A program made the position numbers and the translations under genes. A model generated the notes under the pieces. The model made no database searches. It was not told the origin of the DNA and saw nothing but the letters and a program-made list of their open reading frames with translations. Shown in pieces: positions 1 through 8,600 of a stretch of DNA of 33,353 bases. Within the stretch, counting starts at the first letter, position 1, and the number at the start of each line of letters is the position of its first letter. The stretch comes from CAYVUM01 sp964619055 (GTDB taxonomy: Bacteria; Pseudomonadota; Alphaproteobacteria; Rhodospirillales; Defluviicoccaceae), in NCBI GenBank assembly GCA_964619055.1, contig CAZUDB010000040.1, positions 1 to 33,353 on the forward strand, written 5' to 3'.

Positions 1-1
1 C

Positions 2-235
2 CTGGCTGCGCCGCCGGGACGGGATAGCGCCGAGCCCACCTCCGGCCTGGTGGCTGAACTGGAGCGCCGGGCACCCACGCTGACCGAGTCCGAGGCTGGT
101 TTCGCTCATTTCGCCGTGATCCGCACGACCGTCCGCCGGCTCGACTGGCTGTATCTGGCTGCCCTGGGTCATAGGCGGGCGGCTATCACCTGGGACGAAA
201 GCGGCCAAGCTGAAGCCACCTGGCTGACGCCCTAG
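2..235 (+). CDS. Pyridoxamine 5'-phosphate oxidase-family protein, C-terminal part (5' end outside window)
   Basis: The frame is open from the left edge to a TAG at 233-235, so this is the last 77 codons of a longer gene. A GTG at position 50 lies inside the open frame and need not be the start. The tail 'RLDWLYLAALGHRR' followed by 'ATWLTP' matches the C-terminal pattern (DWLdL...GHRRA...W.atWlvP) of small FMN-binding split-barrel proteins of the pyridoxamine-phosphate-oxidase-like family. In true PdxH enzymes this end forms part of the FMN/substrate site. Here it more likely belongs to a general flavin or F420-type oxidoreductase of unknown substrate. The assignment rests on this short tail only. 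The gene points toward the RTX gene but is separated from it by 437 bp. Confidence 0.6.
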   Translation: MAAPPGRDSAEPTSGLVAELERRAPTLTESEAGFAHFAVIRTTVRRLDWLYLAALGHRRAAITWDESGQAEATWLTP

Positions 236-338
236 CGCCCGGTCGGGACCGACTGGTAGGCCCCTGAGGTTGCAGCCCTTGAGGCGCTACAACTTATACC
301 TCTTACATCTATAGATTTTTCGATGAATTGCGAGCGGC

Positions 339-354
339 TGTGACGTTTGTCACA
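339..354 (+). promoter_or_regulatory. Perfect CRP-type palindrome
   Basis: The sequence TGTGA-CGTTTG-TCACA fits the CRP consensus TGTGA-N6-TCACA with no mismatch in either half site. The inverted repeat extends one more base on each side of the spacer (TGTGAC/GTCACA). It lies 318 bp upstream of the RTX start codon, and the next gene on the left ends before it. Binding by a cAMP-responsive or other CRP/FNR-family regulator is inferred. Confidence 0.6.
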
Positions 355-360
355 GCAACC

Positions 361-379
361 GCGAATGATTCTCATTACT
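361..379 (+). promoter_or_regulatory. Fur-like box candidate
   Basis: The 19-mer GCGAATGATTCTCATTACT matches the classical Fur consensus at 13 of 19 positions, with a core AATGA-TTC-TCATT inverted repeat. It begins 6 bp downstream of the CRP-type site. Many alphaproteobacteria use Irr/RirA more than Fur for iron control, so this is only a candidate. Confidence 0.3.
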
Positions 380-672
380 CTCAGGTCAAGATGTTGGGAT
401 GACGATACAGCATGTCCAAAGTGCGCTGAGGAAAGCTTGAATAGAGACTAAGCGTTCGCGACCGTCGACGCACGTTGATGAAAGCGTTGACTGAACCCGG
501 AGCCACAGCCACCTCCGTGCTGCGGCAACCTGAGTCGCCAAGAAGGAGACGTGTGTTGCTCCAACTCTAGGGATCTAAGAACAAACCTAGGGTCGGAGAA
601 ATGAACTAAAGACTGGAGATCTTATCACGCGCCAACGGCAATGGCAGCGCACGACATAGAAGGGGAAGAAGC

Positions 673-3600
673 ATGAGCAACATAACACCGAATGCCACCA
701 ACGGCTCCATCAGCGGTCAGGTGCGCGACGATGACGGCAATCCATTGGTGGGCGTCACCATCGAGCTGCTGGATGTGAACAGTAACACTGTTGCCACGAC
801 GACGACCGATGCCATTGGCAGTTACATGTTCACCGACCTCGCGGCGGGCGACTACACCGTGGTCGAGACCAACCCGGCTGACCATCCGATCGACGTCAGT
901 GATCAGGATGAGCTGCCGGACGGCGATGGGACGGACGGTGACACGACGGTCGACAACTCCATCGGCGTCACGGTGGCGGATGGCGAAAATGACACCGGCA
1001 ACAATTTCGTGAACAGCGACAAAGGGTCCATCAGTGGTCAGGTGCGCGACGACAATGTCAATCCGTTAACAGGTGTCACCGTCACCCTCCTAGATTCGAA
1101 CGACAGCACAGTCGCCACAACGACGACCGACGCCAGCGGCAACTACAGTTTCACCGACGTTGAGCCGGGCGACTACACCGTGGTTGAGACCAACCCGGTC
1201 AACTACTTGGTTGACGTCAGTGATCAGGATGGGTCGCCCGACGGCGATGCGGCCGACGGTGACACCACCGTCGACAACTCGATCGGTGTCACGGTGACAC
1301 CGGGTGAAGACGACACCGGCAACGACTTCGTCAACGCCTTTAACGCGTCGCCGACGGTGGTCAATGATGCCTTTGCCACCGATGAAGACACGATTATCAA
1401 CCTGGACGTGCTGGCCAACGACAGCGATCCGGAGGGGGATTCGCTACTCGTCACCCAGGTCAAAGGCACGACCGTGTTTCCGATCTCACTCTTCCCCGGT
1501 GTGTTTACCCCGGAGGGCGCGGTCGTCACCGGTGGCGGCGCAGGTTCCCTCGGCTACGATCCGACCTACTTCTTCCCGGGGTTCAGTACGTTCTCCACAC
1601 TTGACCAGCTACGAGAGGGGGAGGTTGTTGAGGACACCTTCACCTACACGGTGCAGGACAGCGTCGGCAACACAAGCCAGGGGAGCATCACGGTCACAGT
1701 CACGGGCGTCAACGACGCGCCGCGGGCACCGTTCGGCCTTGTCTTCAGTGCCCTTGTCGAAGATACGGGTGTGGCAACGATTCCTTTTCGGGTCGTCGAT
1801 CCCGACCACGACATCTCCGAGCTGACCTTCTCCATCGACAGTGTGACCGAGTTCAACGGGGCACCCGTNNNNNNNNNNNNNNNNNNNNNNNNNNNNNNNN
1901 NNNNNNNNNNNNNNNNNNNNNNNNNNNNNNNNNNNNNNNNNNNNNNNNNNNNNNNNNNNNNNNNNNNNTCTCCGAGCTGACCTTCTCCATCGACAGTGTG
2001 ACCGAGTTCAACGGGGCACCCGTTGTCATACAAAACAACAACGACGGCACCTTTTCGGTCGATACGAATACGGAGCTTCAGGCACTGAAGGCGGGTGAAC
2101 AGCTCGGTGTTTCCGTGATCTTCACGGCCACGGACCCTTTGGGTGCTGCCTACACGGCGGATGGGGGATTCCTGGCCATTGGTGTCAACGACGTCCCCGA
2201 CGCGGTCGACGATACGGCAAGCACGAGCGAGGATTCCTCAACCACCATCAACGTGCTGAGCAACGATACCGACGTTGATGGCGACCCGCTTTCCGTGTTC
2301 CAGGTCAACGGCATGGATGCCAGCGTCGGCAGCCCGATCACGTTGGCCTCCGGCGCGCTCCTCACCCTCAACGCCGACGGCACGTTCGATTACAACCCCA
2401 ACGGCCAGTTCGAAAACTTGAACCAGGGCCAGACGGCGAACGACAGCTTCACCTACACCGTCACCGATGGTCAGACCATGCCGAACCCGGCGGCCATCCC
2501 ATACCGGTTCGACTTGTCCTCCCTGGACGGCACCAACGGCTTCGTCATCAACGGGATTGATAGGTCAGATGAAAGTGGTTACTCGGTCTCAAACGCTGGC
2601 GACATCAACGGCGACGGCATCGGCGATGTCATCATCGGGGCCCGGTTCGCCGATCCGAATGGCAATGACAGCGCCGGCGAAAGCTATGTGGTGTTCGGGT
2701 CGTCGAGCGGCTTTGGCACCAGCTTTGAACTCTCCTCCCTCAATGGTTCAAACGGTTTCGTGATCAACGGGATCGACGGTAACGACTTCAGCGGTCAAAC
2801 GGTTTCCAGCGCCGGCGACGTCAACGGCGATGGCATCGATGATGTGATCATCGGTGCTTACGGTGGCGATCCGAACGGCGGCTATTCTGGCGAGAGCTAT
2901 GTGGTGTTCGGCTCCTCCAGTGGTTTTGGCGCCAGCCTGGAGCTCTCGGCTCTTAACGGCTCCAACGGCTTCACCCTCAACGGAATCGATGCCTCCGATA
3001 GCAGCGTTGGCTCGGCGGTCTCGAACGCAGGAGACGTCAATGGCGATGGCATTGGTGATTTGATCATTGGTGCCAGTCGCGCCGATCCGAATGGAAACGG
3101 CAGCGCCGGCGAAAGCTATGTGGTGTTCGGCTCGTCGTCCGGTTTCTCGGCCAGCCTTGAGTTATCGTCATTGAATGGCTCGAACGGCTTTGTCCTCAAC
3201 GGGATCGACGGTAGCGACTACAGTGGTCGGTCCGTCTCCGGGGCCGGCGATGTCAATGGCGACGGCATCGATGACCTGATCATCGGCGCGAACGGTGCCG
3301 CTCCAAACGGCAGCCTTTCGGGCGAAAGCTATGTCGTGTTCGGTTCTTCGAACAGCTTCGCGGCAAGCCTGGAGCTGTCGTCTCTCAACGGGACCAATGG
3401 TTTCGTTGTTAACGGCATCGATGCTGGCGACGGCGTCGGGCGCTCAGTCTCAGGTGCCGGCGACATTAACGGCGACGGCATCGGCGACCTGATCATTGGA
3501 GCACCCTATGCCGATCCCAATGGAGACGCCCTAGCCGGCGAAAGCTATATCGTCTTCGGCTCGTCTTCCGGCTTCGGGCCGAGCCTGGAGCTGTCCTCCC

Positions 3601-5549
3601 TGGATGGCTCCAACGGCTTCGTTCTCAACGGCATCGACGACGATGACTGGAGTGGCTTCTCCGTCTCGGGCGCGGGCGATGTCAATGGCGATGGGATCGA
3701 TGATGTGATCATCGGCGCCTACAATGCCGATCCGAACGGCGGCTATTCTGGCGAGAGCTATGTTCTATACGGAAGGCCATTCAGCAACTTTCCGCAGAAC
3801 TTTCAGTTGTCCTGGTTGGACGGCTTCGACGGCTTTGTGCTGAACGGGATCGACGCGGTTGACAGGAGCGGCGTCTCCGTCTCGGGCGCGGGTGATATCA
3901 ATGGTGATGGCCTCGACGACCTCATTATTGGCGCGAATGGCGCAGATCCAAACGGCAACGGTGAGGCCGGTGAAACCTACGTGGTGTTCGGCCAGAAAGC
4001 CGATCTGCCCGCCACCGACACCGCCACCGTCTCGATCACGATCAACGGCGCCGACGAGGACCAGGTCATCACCGGGGATGATGGTCCCGAGACGCTGACC
4101 GGGGGCGCCGGCAACGACCTGATCGACGGGCTCGGCGGCAACGACACCCTCGATGGTCAGGAAGGCAATGACACGCTGATCGGCGGCACTGGCGTGGACC
4201 GCCTCCTCGGTCGCCAGGATGATGACACGCTTCGGGGCGGCGCCGACGCGGACACGCTCAACGGCGGTGGCGGCACCGACACGGCCGACTACACGGACTC
4301 AGGCGCGGGCGTGGACGTCCGCCTCGGCCGCAGCGGCACGCAACTGGGCGGCGATGCCCAGGGTGACCTCCTCGTCGCCATCGAGAACGTGATCGGCTCG
4401 GCCTCCGCCGACACCCTGATCGGCAACAATCTCAACAACGTCCTGAATGGCCTCGGCGGCAACGACAACATCGTGGGCAAAGCCGGCAACGACACTCTGA
4501 TCGGTGGCTCGGAGAATGACACCCTCGACGGCAACGAAGGCAATGATGTTCTGCAAGGGGACGCGGGCAACGACCGGCTGCTGGGCCGCCAGGACAACGA
4601 CACCCTGATCGGCGGTGAAGGGGCGGATACGCTCAACGGCGGCGGCGGCATCGACACCCTCGATTACTCCGCTTCGAACGCCGGCGTCGACGTCAACCTC
4701 AATCGCTCCACTGGCCTTCAAGTGGGCGGTCATGCCGAGGGCGACATCACCAACGCCACCATCGAGAACATCATCGGCTCCACCTTGAACGACATCCTGG
4801 GTGGGCGGAATGATGCCGGCAATCGCTTGGAGGGCCTCGGCGGCAACGACACCTTGGAGGGCCGCGGCGGCGACGACACGCTCCTGGGCGGTGCCGACAA
4901 CGACACCCTGGACGGCGGGACCGAGAACGACGTGCTGGATGGCGGCGAAGGCGATGACAGGCTGTTCGGTCGCCAGGGCAACGACATGCTCACGGGCGGC
5001 GCCGGGGCCGACACCCTGAACGGCGGCAGTGGCATCGACACCATCGACTACTCGGCTTCCGGCTCGGGCATCGACGTCAACTTGAATCGCACCGGCGCTC
5101 AATCCGGCGGCGATGCCGAGGGCGACATCACCAATACCAACATCGAAAACGTCATCGGCTCCGGCTTCGCCGACACGCTGGTGGGCGTCAACACTGTCAC
5201 GGGCAACAACGTGCTGGAGGGGCGTGCCGGCAACGACACCCTCAATGGCCGCGCCGGCGCCGATACTCTGGTCGGCGGTGCAGGCAGCGATACCCTCACC
5301 GGCGGCACCGAGGCGGACGTGTTTGTGCTGGGCCTCGGCGAGGGCACGGACACCATCTTGGACTTCCAGGACGGCGTTGACCAGATCGGCCTCGGCGGTG
5401 GCCTGACATTCTTGGATCTAACCATTGGCGTCGACGGCAGCAACGCAACCATCACCCATACCGGCACATCCGAGCTGTTGGCGGTGGTGACCAACGCCGC
5501 CGGTCAACTCGACCAAACCGACTTCATCGACAGCTTCGCGCTGGCTTAA
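673..5549 (+). CDS. Large secreted RTX protein with Cna-B, cadherin-like and FG-GAP domains (gene interrupted by an N gap)
   Basis: Removing the 100 Ns and one of the two identical 55-bp flanks leaves one continuous frame of about 1,573 residues. Order of domains: no signal peptide; two tandem Cna-B/SdrD-like units of 107 residues (starting 'GSISGQVRDD'); two or three cadherin/VCBS-like domains ('VLANDSDPEGD', 'VLSNDTDVDGD'); seven FG-GAP repeats ('INGDGI.D.IIGA', 'SYVVFGSS'), enough for a seven-bladed propeller; then three RTX modules rich in GGxGNDxL calcium-binding nonapeptides, each followed by a DYS..GVDV..L-type spacer. The C-terminus ends in a short hydrophobic/acidic tail ('DFIDSFALA') typical of type I secretion substrates. 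Likely a calcium-folded surface or matrix adhesin exported by a type I system. No transporter gene lies in the window. A good ribosome binding site precedes ATG 673. Confidence 0.85.
703..1341 (+). repeat. Two tandem 321-bp Cna-B/SdrD-like units
   Basis: The units start at 703 and 1024 and encode 107 residues each. Both read GSISGQVRDD, then TTTTDA.G.Y.FTD, then GDYTVVETNP and DGDTTVDNSIGVTV. They differ at scattered positions, so the duplication is not recent. Such beta-sandwich units act as stalk segments in surface proteins. Confidence 0.8.
1869..1968. other. Assembly gap of exactly 100 N, flanked by a 55-bp duplication
   Basis: Bases 1814-1868 before the gap and 1969-2023 after it are identical. 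Both read SELTFSIDSVTEFNGAP in frame with their own side of the RTX gene. Offsetting by 155 bases merges the two half-ORFs without a frameshift. The round 100-N length and exact 55-bp overlap point to two contigs that abut in a k=55 graph and were scaffolded without merging. Confidence 0.9.
2505..4008 (+). repeat. Seven tandem FG-GAP (integrin-alpha-like) repeats of about 213 bp
   Basis: Each unit runs ELSSL(D/N)G.NGF..NGID, then SV(S)GAGD(I/V)NGDGI.D.IIGA, then (A/G)DPNG...GESYVVFGSS. The segment DxNxDGxxD is a calcium-binding loop of the kind seen in integrin alpha propellers. Units 2 to 5 are very similar at DNA level, which makes this stretch prone to collapse or expansion during assembly and replication. 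Confidence 0.85.
4060..5340 (+). repeat. RTX nonapeptide arrays in three modules
   Basis: Runs of GGxGNDTLxG repeats occur in three modules of roughly 370 bp. Each contains 'LLGRQ.(D/N)DTL' or 'LFGRQGND' and a spacer of the type 'GVDVNLNR...GGDAEGDITN..IEN(V/I)IGS'. RTX repeats bind calcium as a parallel beta-roll after export through type I secretion channels. Confidence 0.85.
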
Positions 5550-5567
5550 ACGTCCCGCCCGCTCAAG

Positions 5568-5600
5568 CCCGCCCGGCTTGCCTCAGGCAGACCGGGCGGG
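5568..5600. terminator. Hairpin between convergent RTX gene and dadA
   Basis: Perfect 9-bp stem CCCGCCCGG / CCGGGCGGG with a 15-nt loop, located between the RTX stop (5549) and the dadA stop (5603). No T-run follows on either strand, so intrinsic termination is likely but not certain. It could serve both directions. Confidence 0.5.
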
Positions 5601-5602
5601 AG

Positions 5603-6856
5603 TTAGCGAAAACGCTCCATACCAAGCCCGTCGATGTCCACTTCGGGTGTCCGACCAGCGATTATATCGGCGATCAGCCGGGCGGAACCACAGGCCATTG
5701 TCCACCCCAACGTGCCATGGCCGCAGTTGAGAAACAGCCCGTCGATGGACGTGGCTCCGATCACTGGGACACCGTCCGGTGTCGACGGCCGCAAGCCGGT
5801 CCAAATATCCACGGGCGTGGGATCGCAACTGCCGGGAAACAGTTCCAGTGCGCGGTCGAGCAGAAACTGCGCCCGTGGTCGCGACACCGTCTCGTCATAG
5901 CCGGTGAACTCGGCCGTGCCCGCGACCCGAAGCCTGTCGCCGAGACGGGCATACACCATTTTTACCTCGTCATCGATGAGGCCGACCGTCGGTGCCAGCC
6001 CCGTTCCATTGACGGACAGCGTTACGGAGTACCCCTTCGCCGGGTAGATCGGCACACGAAGGCCGAGGGGCCGCAACAGTCGCGGCGTATGGCTGCCAAG
6101 TGCAATCACAACGGCGTCCGCGGCAAATCGGCCGTGGTCGGTCTCCACCGCCGCCACGCGGCCATGCTCAACGATCACACGCTCGATCGTCGTCGCGTAG
6201 GAGAACCGGGCGCCTTCGGCGGTGCAATGGTCCGCAAGCCGCTGACCGAACAGGTGCGCGTCACCGGTCTCGTCATCGGGGCTGACAATCCCACCGACGA
6301 GATGTTGGCGCCGCGGCTCCAACGCGGGCTCAATGGCGACGCACTCAGCGGCATCGACGATCCGGCGCGTGCATCCGAGCCTGTTCATGGGTTCCACCTG
6401 AGGCAGCGCTCGCTCAAACTCACGATGATCGCGGAAGATGTGGAGAATACCCTCCTCTCGCTCGTCATAGTGGATCGCTGTCGCCTGACGTACGGCCTGC
6501 AGCCGCCGACGGCTGTACACGGCGACCCGGAGCGCGCGCTCGATGTTGGTCATCATCCGGATGCGCGTGCAGTTGCGCAGGAACTGAGCTGTCCACCGCC
6601 ACAACGCCGGGTCCAGGCGCATATGATAAAGCAGTGGAGCATCCGTCCGCCCGAGCGAGCGAAGCGCCGTCAATGGGGCCGAGGGGGTCGCCCAGGGCGT
6701 CGCGTGATTGGCCGAGATCTGGCCGCCGTTGGCATAGCTCGCTTCGCGCGCGGGTCCCGGCTGGCGATCGATGACCGCTACATCGTGGCCATCGCGGATC
6801 AGCTCGTAAGCCGTTGCGATGCCAACAATTCCGGCACCGAGAACGAGGATTTGCAT
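5603..6856 (-). CDS. dadA: D-amino acid dehydrogenase, small-subunit type FAD oxidoreductase
   Basis: Encodes 417 residues, the usual length for DadA. It begins MQILVLGAGIVG, the Rossmann FAD-binding loop GxGxxG, followed by 'DRQPGPAREASYANGGQIS', the signature of DadA. The C-terminus has 'NCGHGTLGWTMACGSA', which closes the flavin site. The enzyme oxidises D-amino acids, classically D-alanine, to keto acids and ammonia and passes electrons to the membrane quinone pool. No alr/dadX racemase lies beside it, so it stands alone. It converges with the RTX gene and diverges from hypC across a 304-bp spacer. The start is the first ATG consistent with the family N-terminus. The ribosome binding site is weak (GAGAG about 12 nt upstream). 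Confidence 0.93.
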   Translation of the reverse strand: MQILVLGAGIVGIATAYELIRDGHDVAVIDRQPGPAREASYANGGQISANHATPWATPSAPLTALRSLGRTDAPLLYHMRLDPALWRWTAQFLRNCTRIRMMTNIERALRVAVYSRRRLQAVRQATAIHYDEREEGILHIFRDHREFERALPQVEPMNRLGCTRRIVDAAECVAIEPALEPRRQHLVGGIVSPDDETGDAHLFGQRLADHCTAEGARFSYATTIERVIVEHGRVAAVETDHGRFAADAVVIALGSHTPRLLRPLGLRVPIYPAKGYSVTLSVNGTGLAPTVGLIDDEVKMVYARLGDRLRVAGTAEFTGYDETVSRPRAQFLLDRALELFPGSCDPTPVDIWTGLRPSTPDGVPVIGATSIDGLFLNCGHGTLGWTMACGSARLIADIIAGRTPEVDIDGLGMERFR

Positions 6857-7160
6857 CAGGGGAACACTCTCAAAAAAGAGGTCAACGGTGGGCTCGGCCT
6901 TACCAAATCGATCGGTTTCAAAGCCATGCTAGTATGCTCCCAGCCCAAAGGTGGCGAAAAAGGCCACGGAAAAGGCAGACGCGAAGCGCTGGCTTTTCCT
7001 TGTCGCTGCGCCGCCCCGATCTGATATGCTTGGACGTATTGTGTTCGTAATGAAAACAAAAGCAAACGGCCCGAACCCGCGTGCGCAGCATCATCTATGT
7101 GATTTGACAGTAAGCAGTCGGAAGGCGCGTTGGCCACGGCCTCATTGGGAGAACAAACGG
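6857..7160. other. Divergent intergenic region dadA / hypC
   Basis: No supported ORF; an open frame continuing upstream of hypC has no family similarity. A direct repeat ATGCT-AGT-ATGCT lies at 6926-6938. A weak sigma-70-like pair (TTGTCG, 17-nt spacer, GATATG) lies near 6998-7026 pointing toward hypC. I found no convincing FNR box or -24/-12 sigma-54 promoter, which often drive hyp operons. Confidence 0.4.
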
Positions 7161-7418
7161 ATGTGCCTTGGTGTGCCTGGCCAGATCCTAGAGAAAAGTG
7201 AGAATCCACTTGGCATGACGATGGCCAGGGTCCGTTTTGGCGGGATCGTGAAGGAAATCTGCCTCGCCTTCGTGCCCGAGGCCGAGATCGGCGATTGGGT
7301 GCTGGTGCATGTCGGTTTCGCCCTCAGCAAGATCGACGAGGAGGAAGCGGCGCGAGTGTTCGAGCTCTTGGACGAGATCGTGGAGCTGGACGAGCCGGCG
7401 GTCACCTCGACCGCTTGA
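7161..7418 (+). CDS. hypC: [NiFe] hydrogenase maturation chaperone HypC
   Basis: Encodes 85 residues starting MCLGVPGQI, the invariant HypC/HupF N-terminus. Cys2 binds the Fe(CN)2CO precursor and the large-subunit precursor. HypC shuttles between HypD, where the iron centre is assembled, and the hydrogenase large subunit. The gene begins with a GGGAGAAC ribosome binding site about 10 nt upstream of ATG 7161, so a longer upstream reading is unlikely. It is the first gene of the hypC-D-E-B run, 33 bp before hypD. The C-terminal acidic tail (EIVELDEPAVTSTA) is slightly longer than in short HypC proteins. Confidence 0.95.
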   Translation: MCLGVPGQILEKSENPLGMTMARVRFGGIVKEICLAFVPEAEIGDWVLVHVGFALSKIDEEEAARVFELLDEIVELDEPAVTSTA

Positions 7419-7451
7419 GGGCCTGGAGATGTCAGCGTAGAGGGCGCGGCC

Positions 7452-8552
7452 ATGCGGTTCATCGACGAATATCGCGACCCGGCTGCGATTGAGGTTCTGC
7501 TCGGTAAGATCGAGCGAACCACATCGCGGCCGTGGATGATAATGGAGATCTGCGGTGGCCAGACTCACACGCTGATCAAGGCCGGCATTGACCGGATGCT
7601 GCCGGACGCGGTCACCCTGGTACACGGCCCCGGCTGTCCCGTGTGCGTAACACCCCTGGAATTGATCGACAAAGCACTCGCGATTGCCGCGCGACCGGAG
7701 GTGATCTTCGCTTCCTTCGGAGACATGCTGCGCGTGCCCGGATCGGGCCTAGACTTGCTCGGAGTAAAGGCAAGAGGCGGTGATGTCCGGATCGTCTATT
7801 CGCCGCTCGACGCCGTAGCGCTGGCGCGAAGCCACCCGGAACGAGAGGTCGTATTTTTCGCCGTTGGGTTTGAGACGACGGCTCCAGCCAACGCTATGGC
7901 GGTGTGGCAGGCGAGTCGTGAAGGGCTTCGCAACTTCTCGATCCTGTCCACCCACGTACTGGTTCCTCCGGCGATGGAGGCGATCCTGAATGCACCGGAT
8001 AATGGCGTTCAGGGCTTCCTCGCCGCCGGTCATGTCTGCACGGTCATGGGCACCGCGGCGTACGACGCAATCGCGGCGAACCACCGCATCCCGATCGTAG
8101 CAACCGGTTTCGAGCCGTTGGACCTGGTCCAGGGGATCGCCATGACTGTCTCCGCGTTGGAAGAGGGTCGCTTTGGCGTCGAGAACCAGTATGCGCGCTC
8201 GGTGCGGGTCGAAGGCAATCCGCAGGCCCAAGCGGTCGTCGACGACGTTTTTGAAGTTTGCGATCGCGCCTGGCGCGGCATCGGGCGCATTGCCAACAGC
8301 GGCTATTGCGTGCGTCCGGCCTATGCCGACTTCGACGCTGAGAAGCGTTTCGCCGTCGATGGCATCACCACCGAGGAGTCGCCTATGTGCATTGCCGGCG
8401 CGATCCTGCGCGGGGTCAAGAAGCCGACGGCATGTGAAGCTTTCGGCCGTACGTGCACGCCGGAGCATCCCATCGGCGCCCCTATGGTCTCTTCCGAAGG
8501 TGCGTGCGCAGCCTACTATCTCTATACCGATCGCGCGGATGCCGCCCAGTGA
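7452..8552 (+). CDS. hypD: Hydrogenase maturation protein HypD
   Basis: Encodes 366 residues, a normal HypD length. Key motifs are visible: CGGQTH at residues 34-39, GPGCPVC at 59-65, GFETTAP at 139-145, and a C-terminal set of cysteines (GYCVRP, MCIAGAILRG, FGRTCTPEHP, SEGACAAYY) that bind the [4Fe-4S] cluster. With HypC and HypE it builds the Fe(CN)2CO moiety of [NiFe] hydrogenases, HypD being the scaffold where cyanide and CO are attached to iron. It is transcribed with hypC upstream and hypE 48 bp downstream. All motif residues are intact, so the protein should be functional. Confidence 0.96.
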   Translation: MRFIDEYRDPAAIEVLLGKIERTTSRPWMIMEICGGQTHTLIKAGIDRMLPDAVTLVHGPGCPVCVTPLELIDKALAIAARPEVIFASFGDMLRVPGSGLDLLGVKARGGDVRIVYSPLDAVALARSHPEREVVFFAVGFETTAPANAMAVWQASREGLRNFSILSTHVLVPPAMEAILNAPDNGVQGFLAAGHVCTVMGTAAYDAIAANHRIPIVATGFEPLDLVQGIAMTVSALEEGRFGVENQYARSVRVEGNPQAQAVVDDVFEVCDRAWRGIGRIANSGYCVRPAYADFDAEKRFAVDGITTEESPMCIAGAILRGVKKPTACEAFGRTCTPEHPIGAPMVSSEGACAAYYLYTDRADAAQ

Positions 8553-8600
8553 CGGTGATGTTGAAACAAGCGGCGAACTGCCCGCGCGGAGCCACCGACC

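Larger units (their letters stand above)
236..672. other. 437-bp intergenic region upstream of the RTX gene
   Basis: I see no convincing ORF here. The stretch is more AT-rich at about 295-440 than its neighbours. It carries a CRP-type palindrome (339-354) and a Fur-like element (361-379), described separately. No clear sigma-70 promoter could be picked out. The RTX start codon has a usable ribosome binding site (AGGGGAAGAAGC just before ATG at 673). If transcription begins near the CRP-like site, the 5' leader would be nearly 300 nt. Confidence 0.6.

Noticed and set aside
2505..4008. Regular 213-bp repeat considered as a CRISPR-like or satellite array
   Set aside because: It is entirely in frame and encodes FG-GAP protein repeats.
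5717..7024. 435-codon plus-strand open frame opposite dadA
   Set aside because: It reads through the antisense strand of dadA, has no recognisable domain, and its composition is that of a GC-rich shadow frame.
6951..7160. Upstream in-frame extension of hypC
   Set aside because: HypC must begin with MC; Cys2 is functional. The ribosome binding site also sits just before ATG 7161.
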